Source of the DNA: Salinigranum rubrum
Lineage (GTDB): Archaea > Halobacteriota > Halobacteria > Halobacteriales > Haloferacaceae
Direction: 5' to 3'
Assembly: GCF_002906575.1 (NCBI RefSeq)
Contig: NZ_CP026312.1
Coordinates: 54,878 to 118,877, forward strand
DNA: 64,000 bases
Part shown: one piece after another, positions 34,746-42,705 of the stretch
Layout: every line of letters starts with the position of its first letter
How positions within the stretch are numbered: position 1 is the first letter of the stretch
Made by a program: the position numbers and the translations under genes
Notes under the pieces: generated by a model
Told to the model about the DNA's origin: nothing
What the model saw: only the letters and a program-made list of their open reading frames with translations
Databases searched by the model: none

Positions 34746-35411
34746 TCAGGCTGGCTCCATGCGGTAGGCCGCATCAGTGTCGACGTCGTCGTACATCCGG
34801 CCGAGCATATCGAGTGCCGACTCGAAGGTCGCGTAGTACTCGTTTGCGAACGTCACGGTTTCCTGAAGCGGGATGACGGGCCGTCCGTCGACCATCTCGG
34901 CGTCGATCTGTGGCCGTGGCTCCAGAACGACCTGGATGGCGCCATCGAGGTCGTCAGCTGGCTGACGCTCTTCCGCAGTCGGGATCCCGAATCGGTCGAA
35001 GAACGACGTCCAGGCGTTGAGGTCGGACTCGTGGACGGCGATGAACAGCGGATAGTCCGCCGGGTCGCGAGCGACCTGGTAGCCACCGCGAGTCCAGACA
35101 TAGACCGCATCGATGGCGGTGAACGCGTAGTCCATGCCAGCGAACTGCGGGAGGACGTACGCCTCCGAGATCGATGGCGGCGAGGTGGCTGCTGCCGCCG
35201 TCAGGAACTCGAGACCGACGTCGCGGAGCGTCTGATCGATGAGGTGGAGGCCATCATCGTACGCGACGTAGCCCGCTGCTTCAATACGGTTCACGACGCG
35301 CCGAATCGTCTCCCGGTTCTCGTCGATCTTTCGCGCGACGCCGGAGATGGAATCCCCCGGATCAAGCGCGAGGATGACCTTGAGTTCCTTCTCACCGCAT
35401 ACTTCGTACAT
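34746..35411 (-). CDS. Winged-helix protein, probable antitoxin-like partner
   Basis: 221 residues from ATG 35411. N-terminal helix-turn-helix (ELKVILALDPGDSISGVARK, IDENRETIRRVVNRIEAAGYV), then an alpha/beta C-terminal domain (about 75-215; SISEAYVLPQFAGMDYAFTA, YPLFIAVHESDLNAWTSFFD). Gene order (regulator followed 2 bases later by a DUF6036-type nucleotidyltransferase) matches AbiEi/AbiEii-type pairs. The antitoxin role is inferred from that order. Confidence 0.72.
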   Translation of the reverse strand: MYEVCGEKELKVILALDPGDSISGVARKIDENRETIRRVVNRIEAAGYVAYDDGLHLIDQTLRDVGLEFLTAAAATSPPSISEAYVLPQFAGMDYAFTAIDAVYVWTRGGYQVARDPADYPLFIAVHESDLNAWTSFFDRFGIPTAEERQPADDLDGAIQVVLEPRPQIDAEMVDGRPVIPLQETVTFANEYYATFESALDMLGRMYDDVDTDAAYRMEPA

Positions 35412-35448
35412 CCTATGCTTACACAATTCTGTGCAACACCCAAAAGAA

Positions 35449-35730
35449 TTACTCTTCGTGTAGGTCTGCTGGCTGGATTTGGCGAGCGTCCTTGGCGAGG
35501 TCGTGGATGTACTCGCGGAGGGTTTCCATGTCCTCGCGGGCCTCTTCGAGCGTTTTCGCCTTCACTTTGGCTGTGACCTTATCCTGGTCGCGGGTCCCAG
35601 TGCCGCGAGTCAGCTTCACCGTAAGTGAGACGCCAACATCGCTTCGCTCGACGTATTCAGTAGGAGTCTGTCGCGCACTGTTCTCGGTCGATTCTGCGTT
35701 TGTACGGGACTGCTGGGTGGGTTCTGGCAT
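35449..35730 (-). CDS. Small haloarchaeal protein (DUF7389-like)
   Basis: 93 residues from ATG 35730. Variable polar N-terminus (about 1-30), a beta strand pair (GVSLTVKLTRGTGTRDQDKV) and a helix (LEEAREDMETLREYIHDLAKDARQIQP) ending the protein. Only 17 bases separate it from the DUF6166 gene upstream, so they are co-transcribed. The family name is from resemblance. Confidence 0.7.
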   Translation of the reverse strand: MPEPTQQSRTNAESTENSARQTPTEYVERSDVGVSLTVKLTRGTGTRDQDKVTAKVKAKTLEEAREDMETLREYIHDLAKDARQIQPADLHEE

Positions 35731-35747
35731 GGATTTCCCTCTCACTG

Positions 35748-36152
35748 TTAGTTGACGGACGGTGCGACTGGTTCGTCGACTGTCTCACGAAGGGCCGTAT
35801 CTATCTCGTGTCCTGTGAGTCGCCAGCGCTGTTTGGGACCACTACACTCCAATCGGCTCACGACTTCGTTCTTGAACGCCATGTACTCCGCCAGTGCGAC
35901 GTCCTCGTCGTCGGTGTAATCGAGCAGGAGGGCGAGCGCGAGTTGCGCCGGGCCACTCCCCGTGTACCCCCATTCGAAGCCCGAGGGACTGTGGTTCGCC
36001 AGCTCGAGACTCCGATCTGGGGTCAGCGGTTCGCGACCAGGATACTTTTCGACGATTGCGCGGCCTCGCTGTCGGTAGCCGACGTAGATGACGTCGGTCT
36101 CATCCGAAGTGTGTGACGTTCCAGCTGGCTGTGGATCACTTGTCCAACTCAT
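35748..36152 (-). CDS. DUF6166-type protein, paralogue of 31376
   Basis: 134 residues from ATG 36152. Conserved block LTPDRSLELANHSPSGFEWG, YTGSGPAQLALALLLDYTDD, YMAFKNEVVSRL. It lacks the C-terminal extension of the 31376 protein. The duplication, with that of the 25032/33706 pair, shows that the cluster has grown by segment duplication. Confidence 0.78.
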   Translation of the reverse strand: MSWTSDPQPAGTSHTSDETDVIYVGYRQRGRAIVEKYPGREPLTPDRSLELANHSPSGFEWGYTGSGPAQLALALLLDYTDDEDVALAEYMAFKNEVVSRLECSGPKQRWRLTGHEIDTALRETVDEPVAPSVN

Positions 36153-36188
36153 AGTTCTGTTCGCGGGGTGCTCGTTCGAACACCCCCG

Positions 36189-36210
36189 CACCCCTCAGGG
36201 GGTGAAAAAC
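36189..36210. repeat. Boundary hairpin H9
   Basis: Perfect 6-bp stem CACCCC/GGGGTG with loop TCAG (36189-36204), then AAAAAC. A second stem CGGGGTG/CACCCCCG (36164-36188) lies between it and the start at 36152. Confidence 0.65.
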
Positions 36211-36230
36211 TACCCAACGAACCTCTCTCC

Positions 36231-36626
36231 TCACGCCAAGTGAGACACCTCAGCAGGTTCTTCGATGTCGTCGAACTCACCGCGCTCGACCGGTTCCCAG
36301 TCCTCGCTAGGTTCCGGACTCCACCAGTCGACCTCGTAGGCACCTGGTGCGCCGAGGATCTTTACCCTCGCCGACCCGTCAGGCAGGTCGCGACGAAGTT
36401 TTTCGTCGACGTGGAGGTTCCAGGCTGTGTCGGTATCGAAGCAGACGAGGACAGCTTCCTCGTAGCCACGATCCTCTTGCGATTCTTGGAGTTCCATCTG
36501 TGTGTTGCAGTTCTTGCAAAACACGCCCTCGAAGGGGATGTGGCTGAACACCTTGTGCCCGCAGACGGGACACCAGAGGAACTCGAACAGTGCTTCGCTG
36601 TGGCGGTCAATGACGTCCAGACTCAT
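36231..36626 (-). CDS. Zinc-ribbon protein (DUF7567-like)
   Basis: 131 residues from ATG 36626 (MSLDVIDRHSEAL). Two Cys pairs form a zinc ribbon (FLWCPVCGHKV, GVFCKNCNTQM, about 15-45). A beta-rich acidic C-terminus follows (VLVCFDTDTAWNLHVDEKLR). The frame is open further upstream, but hairpin H10 lies in that part. Function unknown. Confidence 0.72.
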   Translation of the reverse strand: MSLDVIDRHSEALFEFLWCPVCGHKVFSHIPFEGVFCKNCNTQMELQESQEDRGYEEAVLVCFDTDTAWNLHVDEKLRRDLPDGSARVKILGAPGAYEVDWWSPEPSEDWEPVERGEFDDIEEPAEVSHLA

Positions 36627-36650
36627 CTGTAGATCTGGCCCATGTGAATC

Positions 36651-36678
36651 GGGCCACCCCTTCTGGACCCAGAAAAAC
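36651..36678. repeat. Boundary hairpin H10 (imperfect)
   Basis: GGGCCA and TGGACCC pair imperfectly across CCCCTTC, followed by AGAAAAAC on the plus strand, upstream of the start at 36626. Confidence 0.45.
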
Positions 36679-36702
36679 GCTACCCCTCGACGTCTTGTGG
36701 GT

Positions 36703-37068
36703 TCAGCGCTCAGCGCCGTAGACGATCTTCGAACGAGCTTCGTAGCCACAGTCGAGGCAGTCGAACCATCGCTGGACTTTCGGCCCGTCTGCTGCCTTCT
36801 CGCCGACGAGAACGTCGTCGTTCGGGCACTCAGGGCAGGTCAGCTCAGGGAGTGGTCTGTCTCGAAGGGCGTCCCGAAAGGCTGTCGCCTGCTTCGTCTC
36901 GAAGCCACGTGACCAGACCGGATAGCCGTCGACGAGGATTGCTGCTCGCCACTTGTACTGGTAGGAGTCCGGTGCACGATGGAGAACGGCTCGGGCTCCA
37001 GTCTCGGTGTTTCGATACGCAAGCGACGGGGTGCGACTCTGTCGTGTCCAGTTGGTGATTCGGGGCAT
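36703..37068 (-). CDS. Zinc-ribbon protein (DUF7568-like)
   Basis: 121 residues. N-terminal basic beta-rich part (PRITNWTRQSRTPSLAYRNTE) and a C-terminal ribbon (LTCPECPNDDVLVGEK, WFDCLDCGYEARSK, about 75-115). It starts 4 bases after the upstream stop at 37072, so it is coupled to that gene. Such pairs of small zinc-ribbon genes are typical of these plasmid clusters; function unknown. Confidence 0.72.
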   Translation of the reverse strand: MPRITNWTRQSRTPSLAYRNTETGARAVLHRAPDSYQYKWRAAILVDGYPVWSRGFETKQATAFRDALRDRPLPELTCPECPNDDVLVGEKAADGPKVQRWFDCLDCGYEARSKIVYGAER

Positions 37069-37071
37069 CGG

Positions 37072-37563
37072 TTAGAAGTGGACGTCGGCGGGGACGATCC
37101 AGAGGTCTTCACTCTCTTCGAGGAGCCGATCCAGCTGTCCGCGATGCCGGATGCCAGTCGCGTGCTGGTCGTACAGGAACACCGACGCCCCGTCGTACGC
37201 ACCGACTTGGTGGAACGCGTGCCGAGAGAGGTTCTCATCGCGCATGATCTCCTCGTCGGAGAGTTCGTCGATGGCTTCCTTCACGCGTTCGAGATTACGC
37301 TCGAACTCTTCTTTCGTCGCTTCCCACCCTCGTTCGAGTAGGTCCTGCCCATCGTTTGAGTCGACGGGGGCTGCAGCCGGTAAATCGCCCCACCGCGCTT
37401 TGCCTGCGACCGTCGTGTTCTCCTCGTCGAAGGTCACGTAGTAGTCGAACACGGCGGGGGAATGCGGGTCTGCGCCCACCAGTCGGTCGAACACTGCTTT
37501 GCCGGTGGCCACTGCGTCGTCTCGCGTCGATGCCTCTACCAGAGTGTAAATGACCATATGCAT
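37072..37563 (-). CDS. Haloarchaeal hypothetical protein
   Basis: 163 residues from ATG 37563 (a second Met follows two residues later). The sequence VIYTLVEASTRDDAVATGKAVFDRLVG (about 4-30) and FDYYVTFDEENTTVAGKARWG (about 39-59) suggests a ferredoxin-like alpha/beta fold. A long helical segment (about 70-110) and WIVPADVHF end complete it. Upstream hairpin H11. No family recognised. Confidence 0.68.
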   Translation of the reverse strand: MHMVIYTLVEASTRDDAVATGKAVFDRLVGADPHSPAVFDYYVTFDEENTTVAGKARWGDLPAAAPVDSNDGQDLLERGWEATKEEFERNLERVKEAIDELSDEEIMRDENLSRHAFHQVGAYDGASVFLYDQHATGIRHRGQLDRLLEESEDLWIVPADVHF

Positions 37564-37619
37564 CGGTTTTCACCTTCGTCTGCCGACGCACGCGACTGCA
37601 CACTGCCTCGCTACGTGAT

Positions 37620-37650
37620 GCGCCGGCACCCATCGCCGGCGCTCAAAAAA
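37620..37650. repeat. Boundary hairpin H11
   Basis: Perfect 7-bp stem GCGCCGG/CCGGCGC (37620-37626 with 37636-37642) then TCAAAAAAT on the plus strand, upstream of the start at 37563. Confidence 0.65.
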
Positions 37651-37668
37651 TAGTACTGACGATGCTGG

Positions 37669-38109
37669 CTAGACGTTCTCGAACTCCGACTGGCAGTCCT
37701 CCTCCTCGACGCTGATCGTCAGGTCTCCGCTCTCGTAGTCGGCCTTGAAATCAACTGAGAACGTATCCGAGTTGTAGGCGGCGTGGTACACACGATGTCG
37801 CTTGAGCGACCCGGTCGCCTTGAAGTGGAAGAAGGCAGCAGCTGTGTACGGTTTGCTTGCTGTTTCGATTTGCGCTTCGACTGATGCCGGGAGTGCGATG
37901 TGCGGTGTGTCACTGTCGATTCCGGCGGCGAAGGCTCGAGCTTCGTCGACGCTTGCTTGCGAATGTGCTGGCATCTCACCGGTCAACACATTCACGGGTG
38001 TTTCCGTCTCGTCTGTGAATAGTACGTCTTCGAAGGTGTGAGTGCCGAGGATCGCGTCGGGGCTCAGCTCACACTCCTCAAACGGATCGTTCGATGGTTG
38101 TTCAGACAT
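37669..38109 (-). CDS. Hypothetical protein
   Basis: 146 residues from ATG 38109. Acidic; central region PHIALPASVEAQIETASKPYTAAAFFHFKA and a C-terminal beta stretch (DTFSVDFKADYESGDLTISVEEEDC). No motif recognised. It is bracketed by hairpins H11 and H12, so it is an independent unit in the run. Confidence 0.62.
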   Translation of the reverse strand: MSEQPSNDPFEECELSPDAILGTHTFEDVLFTDETETPVNVLTGEMPAHSQASVDEARAFAAGIDSDTPHIALPASVEAQIETASKPYTAAAFFHFKATGSLKRHRVYHAAYNSDTFSVDFKADYESGDLTISVEEEDCQSEFENV

Positions 38110-38119
38110 TGAATCACGA

Positions 38120-38155
38120 AGCCCTGAGGGCTCAGTCATTCAGCCCTCGAAAAAC
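38120..38155. repeat. Boundary hairpin H12
   Basis: AGCCCT-G-AGGGCT stem (38120-38132) with a third AGCCCT copy at 38142-38147 followed by CGAAAAAC. Upstream of the start at 38109. Confidence 0.55.
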
Positions 38156-38191
38156 AGGATCCTCACATCTTGCGGGGAGACTGATTTTCAG

Positions 38192-38572
38192 CTACTCCTC
38201 TATCGGATTGAGGGTGCTGAGGTCCGCGTGGAGGACCTCGCCGTCGCGAACCACGTATCGCTTTGCCAGTACCGGGAACCGGCATTTCGTATACCCCGCG
38301 GTCTGGATGTCGAGTTCTTCACCGGGTTCGAGATAGTTGGCCAGCTTTCGGAGGAACTCGTGAGTGATGAGACCACCTTCGTAGTCCGGAAGCCCATCCT
38401 CACGAGTCTCGTAGATCTCGAAGGCGTCGTAGCCCCAGATGATGAGCTCTCCTTCTTCGTCTACTTCCCAATTCAGGGTCCCGAAGCAATGTGATTCGCA
38501 GAGCTGGCGGACTGCCTGTGCATCGGTTACGGTCGCGCCGGTCGACGTCGTCGCTGCTTGGAGCGTTGCCAT
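38192..38572 (-). CDS. Hypothetical protein
   Basis: 126 residues. Two compact motifs are visible: CESHCFGTLNWEVDEEGELIIWG (about 25-47) and GYTKCRFPVLAKRYVVRDGEV (about 93-113), which look beta-rich. First gene of the minus-strand run, next to the AT-rich island. No family recognised. Confidence 0.62.
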   Translation of the reverse strand: MATLQAATTSTGATVTDAQAVRQLCESHCFGTLNWEVDEEGELIIWGYDAFEIYETREDGLPDYEGGLITHEFLRKLANYLEPGEELDIQTAGYTKCRFPVLAKRYVVRDGEVLHADLSTLNPIEE

Positions 38573-38599
38573 TGTTAGTTCTTGAGGGCGTATTTCCTG

Positions 38600-38630
38600 C
38601 CCCCGAACCCCTTTGGGGTAACAAAATCAA
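38600..38630. repeat. Boundary hairpin H13
   Basis: ACCCC-TTT-GGGGT stem (38607-38619) then AACAAAATC on the plus strand. It is the outermost copy and marks the right end of the plasmid gene run. Confidence 0.6.
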
Positions 38631-38695
38631 CAGCCAAGGTTATGCGAGATTCGTGCGGCGAAAGTATTATATTCGGAGAACAAATTAGGAATAAT

Positions 38696-39304
38696 ATGGC
38701 TTTTGATAGACGGAAAATTATCAAATCTGTTTTTGGAGGAGTGATATTGATAAGTACGGGATGTTTGGACAGAATGTCTGCATTTAACGATGCGAATTCT
38801 ACCCCGGAATATCAGAGTAATCCCCCTACCCAAGGAGACGCTCAAAATGAGACGATAACAGCTAATGTTGAGGCGAAACAAAAGTACAGTGATACTTCTG
38901 GATCACAAACGACAGTTATCGGTTTTCGTAGAATTCCATCGGCAAATAGTACCAATAGTGACGAATTTACTTATATTTATGACTCGTTTGAACAATGGGC
39001 TGAAACTGAATGTCCGAGATTTGTGTCTGACTATTTAAAATCAATATTGGATAGTCGTATAAATAGTAGTACAAAAGGCATACAGGTTGGAATTAACAAT
39101 AACGCTGACTCGTGGTCAATCACAGTTAATTATATTATTCTTCTAAATCAGAGCGGAAAAGTGATTGCAGAGCCTGAGGTGAAATTTCACGAGGTAGTGG
39201 AGAATACACCTCGGTCAATTCGAGCCACTTTAAAATACAATGGAAAAAAATATACTTGTGAATATGATATAAATGTAGTGGAAGATACACGAAGGGAAAC
39301 GTAA
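38696..39304 (+). CDS. AT-rich lipoprotein gene, unknown function
   Basis: 202 residues from ATG 38696. A basic N-terminus (FDRRKIIKSVFGG) and lipobox LISTGC give a lipoprotein with a secreted Ser/Asn-rich domain (about 170 residues, two further Cys). Codon use is unlike the surroundings: AAA, AAT, ATA and TTT dominate, so it was probably acquired from a lower-GC source. No family recognised. Confidence 0.7.
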   Translation: MAFDRRKIIKSVFGGVILISTGCLDRMSAFNDANSTPEYQSNPPTQGDAQNETITANVEAKQKYSDTSGSQTTVIGFRRIPSANSTNSDEFTYIYDSFEQWAETECPRFVSDYLKSILDSRINSSTKGIQVGINNNADSWSITVNYIILLNQSGKVIAEPEVKFHEVVENTPRSIRATLKYNGKKYTCEYDINVVEDTRRET

Positions 39305-39362
39305 TGTGCTAAATAGTTAAACAATGATGGGTTAATTATGATATTATATAAAGATCGGTTCC

Positions 39363-39512
39363 TCAAACAATCATTGAATGACAGTCTTCAGCCCAATAAA
39401 GAGCAGTTGCATAGATTGTTCCATCTCCACCATTCCCACCAACTGTCGCAATTGGATATACTTCATCAGAAACCCTATGGAAGATTGGGCCTCCAGAGTC
39501 CCCATTACTACT
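39363..39512 (-). pseudogene. C-terminal remnant of a trypsin-like (S1) serine protease
   Basis: Fifty codons on the minus strand read SSNGDSGGPIFHRVSD then YPIATVGGNGGDGTIYATAL, ending at TGA 39363-39365. GDSGGP is the active-site serine motif of S1 peptidases. The upstream part, which would carry the catalytic His and Asp, is cut off at 39515 by the insertion sequence. No matching 5' part was found on the other side. Confidence 0.75.
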
Positions 39513-39514
39513 TG

Positions 39515-40583
39515 GAGCGTGTCATAGAAAGCGTCACGTACGAGGTGGCAGGGCGAGGGAAATGTGTCCAACAAAACCCAAGCCCTGCAAAACGTAGCTT
39601 CGGTCGACGACTTCTTGAATGTCGCGGCGACCAAGACCGTCCCGTTGTTTGAACATCTTGAGTTCGAATTTCTGCTTGAGTACGACGTGTTCGCCCCCGC
39701 TTGCAGGGGGCGAACACGAGTACACAAGCCACCAGAACTCTTCCGAGGCTTTCTGCACTGCTACTACGAGAACGTCTACGGTACTCGTCCAATCACGCGC
39801 GAACTGCAGAATCCACTCGTCTGGCGCTGTTGTGGCTTCGATCGACCGCCGTCGCGAGACGCGGTCGATCGCTTCCTCACTGACCTCGAACAGGTCTGTG
39901 ACGATGTTTTCGACCGTCTTGTCGAGCAGGCCGCCGTCCGGGGCCTGCTCGACTCTACCTATCGAATTGATTCAACTCACGTCGAGGCGATTCAATGGAA
40001 TGATGAAGCGTCATGGAACTACGATTCGACGGCTGAAGAGCACTACTACGGCTTCGGCTGTACGATCGTCTCGACGGGAGCGAAGATCCCTATCGCAGCG
40101 GAATTTACACAGGCGAAACAAGCCTCAGAAGAGACGGCGATGCGCGTCACACGTGACGCGCTCGCCGTCGACACTCCGATCTGGATGATTGGCGACAGTG
40201 CCTACGACACACTCGAGTGGCACGACTTCCTGCTGGACGCAGGAATCGTGCCCGTTGCGCCGTACAATCCGCGAAACACCGATGAACCGCTCGATATCGA
40301 GTACAGGGTTGAAGATCAAATAGAGGAACACAGCGAGGATCTTCAGCTGAAGCAATCGGTCTTAGAGGAGACGTACAACCGCCGGACACAGGTTGAGCGA
40401 ACGAACGATGCGGTCAAGGACTGCGGCCTCGGGCACGTCCGCGCCCGAGGCCGCGTTCACGCGCGAGCGCAAGTGTTTCTGGCGCTGTGCCTGCGACTCG
40501 TCGTCGCAATCACTAACGACGAACGAGGTGACAACCCGGGCCGGGAGATGCTCAGGGCATGAGGAGAATTCTATGACACGCTC
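39515..40583. mobile_element. Insertion sequence with 15-bp termini
   Basis: 1069 bp bounded by perfect 15-bp inverted repeats GAGCGTGTCATAGAA (39515-39529) and its complement (40569-40583). It contains one transposase gene. No target duplication is visible at the edges, and the left side cuts a protease gene whose remainder is absent on the right. This fits a deletion or rearrangement after insertion. Confidence 0.85.
39564..40562 (+). CDS. DDE transposase (IS5/IS1182-like)
   Basis: 332 residues. A DDE core is suggested by YRIDSTHVEAIQWND (about 132-146), PIWMIGDSAYDTLEWHDF (about 208-225) and the C-terminal NRRTQVERTNDAVKDCGLGH (about 271-290). The N-terminal region has the helical ring seen in IS5/IS1182 proteins. 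Family assignment within the DDE group is tentative. Confidence 0.8.
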   Translation: MSNKTQALQNVASVDDFLNVAATKTVPLFEHLEFEFLLEYDVFAPACRGRTRVHKPPELFRGFLHCYYENVYGTRPITRELQNPLVWRCCGFDRPPSRDAVDRFLTDLEQVCDDVFDRLVEQAAVRGLLDSTYRIDSTHVEAIQWNDEASWNYDSTAEEHYYGFGCTIVSTGAKIPIAAEFTQAKQASEETAMRVTRDALAVDTPIWMIGDSAYDTLEWHDFLLDAGIVPVAPYNPRNTDEPLDIEYRVEDQIEEHSEDLQLKQSVLEETYNRRTQVERTNDAVKDCGLGHVRARGRVHARAQVFLALCLRLVVAITNDERGDNPGREMLRA

Positions 40584-40766
40584 TTTTGTTCGTACTCAAC
40601 ATCCTCAAGAAACTCGGTCAAACGCTGGGATCCGACTCTTGTACAGCATTTTCAATGGAGCAGTTGGTTCCACAAGACTACAGTGAGGACCCTGCTCCAG
40701 CAGTCCGGAGTCGCCTCAGTGCTTCGGGCAAGACACAGTGCCCTGTTTGGAGGCAGTGCTAACTTA

Positions 40767-41996
40767 CTTGACTTCGCACCTATATGAACAGGCCTTCGAC
40801 TTCCTGCATGAGTTCGTCGATACTTCGGGTAGGGCTCGAAAGCGCCCACGACAAGAGGTTTTGAACGGCTTCACGGAACGAGCGTTTGAGATCAGCTCGA
40901 AGCGACGTCGCTCGTGAGAGCACCGTTCCCAGAGCGCTTTGTGCAGCACCGAGCTTCAGGAGACTGTAGGCGAGCATCAGCAGGTGCCAGTGCCGACTGA
41001 CACCTGCGTGGCTGCGCATCTCGCAGTCTCCCAAACCGAGGTCCTGCTTCGTGTCTCTGAAGAACGTCTCGATCCGCCATCGCATCGCGTACAACGCGAT
41101 GAGATGGCTCGCTGGCGCGTCGATCTTATTGCTCACGATGTACTTGACGCTCAGTTCACCGTCTTCGTCGTCTGATTCTTTCTCCGTGATGAGTACCTTC
41201 ACCTCCCCGAGTTTCGAGACGTCCAGCTTCTTCGTCCAAATGTGGTAGACCTCACCGTCGACGGTTCGTGGCTGCGTGTCGATGCGCTCGGCCAGCGCAT
41301 CGACGCGCATCCGTTCGCCTGCGTAGGTGACGTTCCGGTCGCTTTTGATTGCAGACACCCACTCTTTGCCGTAGCTTTCGAGATGGGCGACGAATTCGCC
41401 CGAACAGTACGGAATGTCGAAGAGATAGGTGTCCGCCGGGACACCTATCTCGATGCATTCGTCGACGAGTTCCGTCGCTAACTCGACGCGTGTCTTGCTG
41501 TCTTTCTCGTACAGCCGAAAACACAGCGGGTAGGTGGTTTTCTTGTCGGCGTAGATGGCGTAAACGAGGTTTTGTCCCCAGATGTACCCACGCGTGGAGT
41601 GATCGTAGAACTTCCCCGCGTTCGGGATTTGTTTGCCGGTTTTGTGGGTGAAGGTGTCGTCGATGACGACGACACCGTCACTGCTCCAGCGTGTTTCGTT
41701 CTCTGTTTGGAGTAGCTCCAATCGTTCTCTGTTGAGGCGATCTTCGTCCCAATCGTACTCGGTGAGGAACTTGTTGAGCGCGCGTTCACTTTTCGCCGGA
41801 AGAACGTAGGTAGCGATGCCGTCCACGGTCTTGTTGCTGGCCGCAACAAGACCTGTGACGTAGGTTTTCGCGTGATGCTTCTGGTGATACGAGAGACACT
41901 CTAGCTCGTCAATTGGAGACGTACAGGAGAGAAACGACGTGATCGGCAGCATCAGCCCCTCTACGCGACTGGTCGAGATAAACGTGCGAAGTCAAG
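40767..41996. mobile_element. IS-A, nested inside the left end of IS-B
   Basis: 1230 bp with perfect 13-bp ends CTTGACTTCGCAC (40767-40779) and GTGCGAAGTCAAG (41984-41996), flanked by the 6-bp duplication AACTTA (40761-40766 and 41997-42002). The duplicated sequence is part of the terminal inverted repeat of IS-B. Confidence 0.9.
40780..41952 (-). CDS. IS4/IS701-like DDE transposase of IS-A
   Basis: 390 residues. DDE positions are visible in VVVIDDTFTHKTGKQIPN (about 94-111), DTYLFDIPYCSGEF and the YREK-type motif YAMRWRIETFFRDTKQDLGL (about 290-310). It is complete. Confidence 0.87.
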   Translation of the reverse strand: MLPITSFLSCTSPIDELECLSYHQKHHAKTYVTGLVAASNKTVDGIATYVLPAKSERALNKFLTEYDWDEDRLNRERLELLQTENETRWSSDGVVVIDDTFTHKTGKQIPNAGKFYDHSTRGYIWGQNLVYAIYADKKTTYPLCFRLYEKDSKTRVELATELVDECIEIGVPADTYLFDIPYCSGEFVAHLESYGKEWVSAIKSDRNVTYAGERMRVDALAERIDTQPRTVDGEVYHIWTKKLDVSKLGEVKVLITEKESDDEDGELSVKYIVSNKIDAPASHLIALYAMRWRIETFFRDTKQDLGLGDCEMRSHAGVSRHWHLLMLAYSLLKLGAAQSALGTVLSRATSLRADLKRSFREAVQNLLSWALSSPTRSIDELMQEVEGLFI

Positions 41997-42040
41997 AACT
42001 TAGCGAAAAGGTTGGGGAGGTTTGGCTCCTGTTGGAGTTG

Positions 42041-42691
42041 ATGAAAACCAACCTCCCCGAATTAACCGAAGTCTTAGACGAGATTGAGTTTTTCGAGCGG
42101 GAGCGGACGGATCGCCACCTCGTTGAGCTGGCGATCCTGCTGTACAATTTCGGGGTGAGCTTCCGAAAGGTTGCGCGCGTTCTCGGATGGATCGGCGTTG
42201 AACGGTCGGACGTGGCGGTGTGGAAGTGGGTTCAGAAGTTCGGACAACGACTCGGAGAGGCTGGTCGGCGGCCCGCCGCCGACCTGCCGGCTGTGCTGTT
42301 GATGGACGAGACCGCAATCAAACAGCGTGGCCAAGAGTTCACGCTGTTTACCGCGGTTGATCCGGAGACGCGTCACCTCATCCACGCGTCGGTCGCACCG
42401 TCGAGAAACTACCTCACAACTCGACGATTTCTGGCCGAAATCGCCGAGTTGTATGGGCGAGCCCCGCCAATCGTGGTGACAGACGGGGCCAGCTACGGCC
42501 CCGTCTTCACCAGAATCGGTGTCACTCGCATCATTCGTCGCCACAGCGTGAGAAACCGCATCGAACGGTGGATTCAGGAACTGAAACGCCGCATTGACAC
42601 GTTCTACGCGTCATTCACCGGTAACGACGTTGTCACCACAAACAACTGGCTTCGGCAGTTCGCCTGGGTCTGGAACGTCTGCCTAAGTTAG
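42041..42691 (+). CDS. IS6-family transposase of IS-B
   Basis: 216 residues from ATG 42041, which is the first start inside IS-B proper; the frame is open upstream only because of the IS-A junction. Core: LLMDETAIKQRG (first Asp), PIVVTDGASYGPVF (second Asp) and NRIERWIQELKRRIDTF (Glu). Intact, although one end of its element is split. Confidence 0.85.
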   Translation: MKTNLPELTEVLDEIEFFERERTDRHLVELAILLYNFGVSFRKVARVLGWIGVERSDVAVWKWVQKFGQRLGEAGRRPAADLPAVLLMDETAIKQRGQEFTLFTAVDPETRHLIHASVAPSRNYLTTRRFLAEIAELYGRAPPIVVTDGASYGPVFTRIGVTRIIRRHSVRNRIERWIQELKRRIDTFYASFTGNDVVTTNNWLRQFAWVWNVCLS

Positions 42692-42705
42692 CGGTGCCTG
42701 TTTGG

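Larger units (their letters stand above)
40752..42698. mobile_element. IS6-family element (IS-B), split by IS-A
   Basis: Terminal repeats GGCAGTGCTAACTTAG (left, 40752, completed at 42003) and the complement of GGCACCGCTAACTTAG (right, ending 42698). Removing the nested element leaves 711 bp, a normal IS6 length. Its 8-bp target duplication is TGTTTGGA at 40744-40751 and, after removing IS-C, at the right-hand junction (43393-43400). Confidence 0.88.

Noticed and set aside
21334..38630. The boundary hairpins as intrinsic terminators
   Set aside because: In the direction of transcription the T run comes before the stem, not after it. Read on the plus strand the stem is followed by A, not T.
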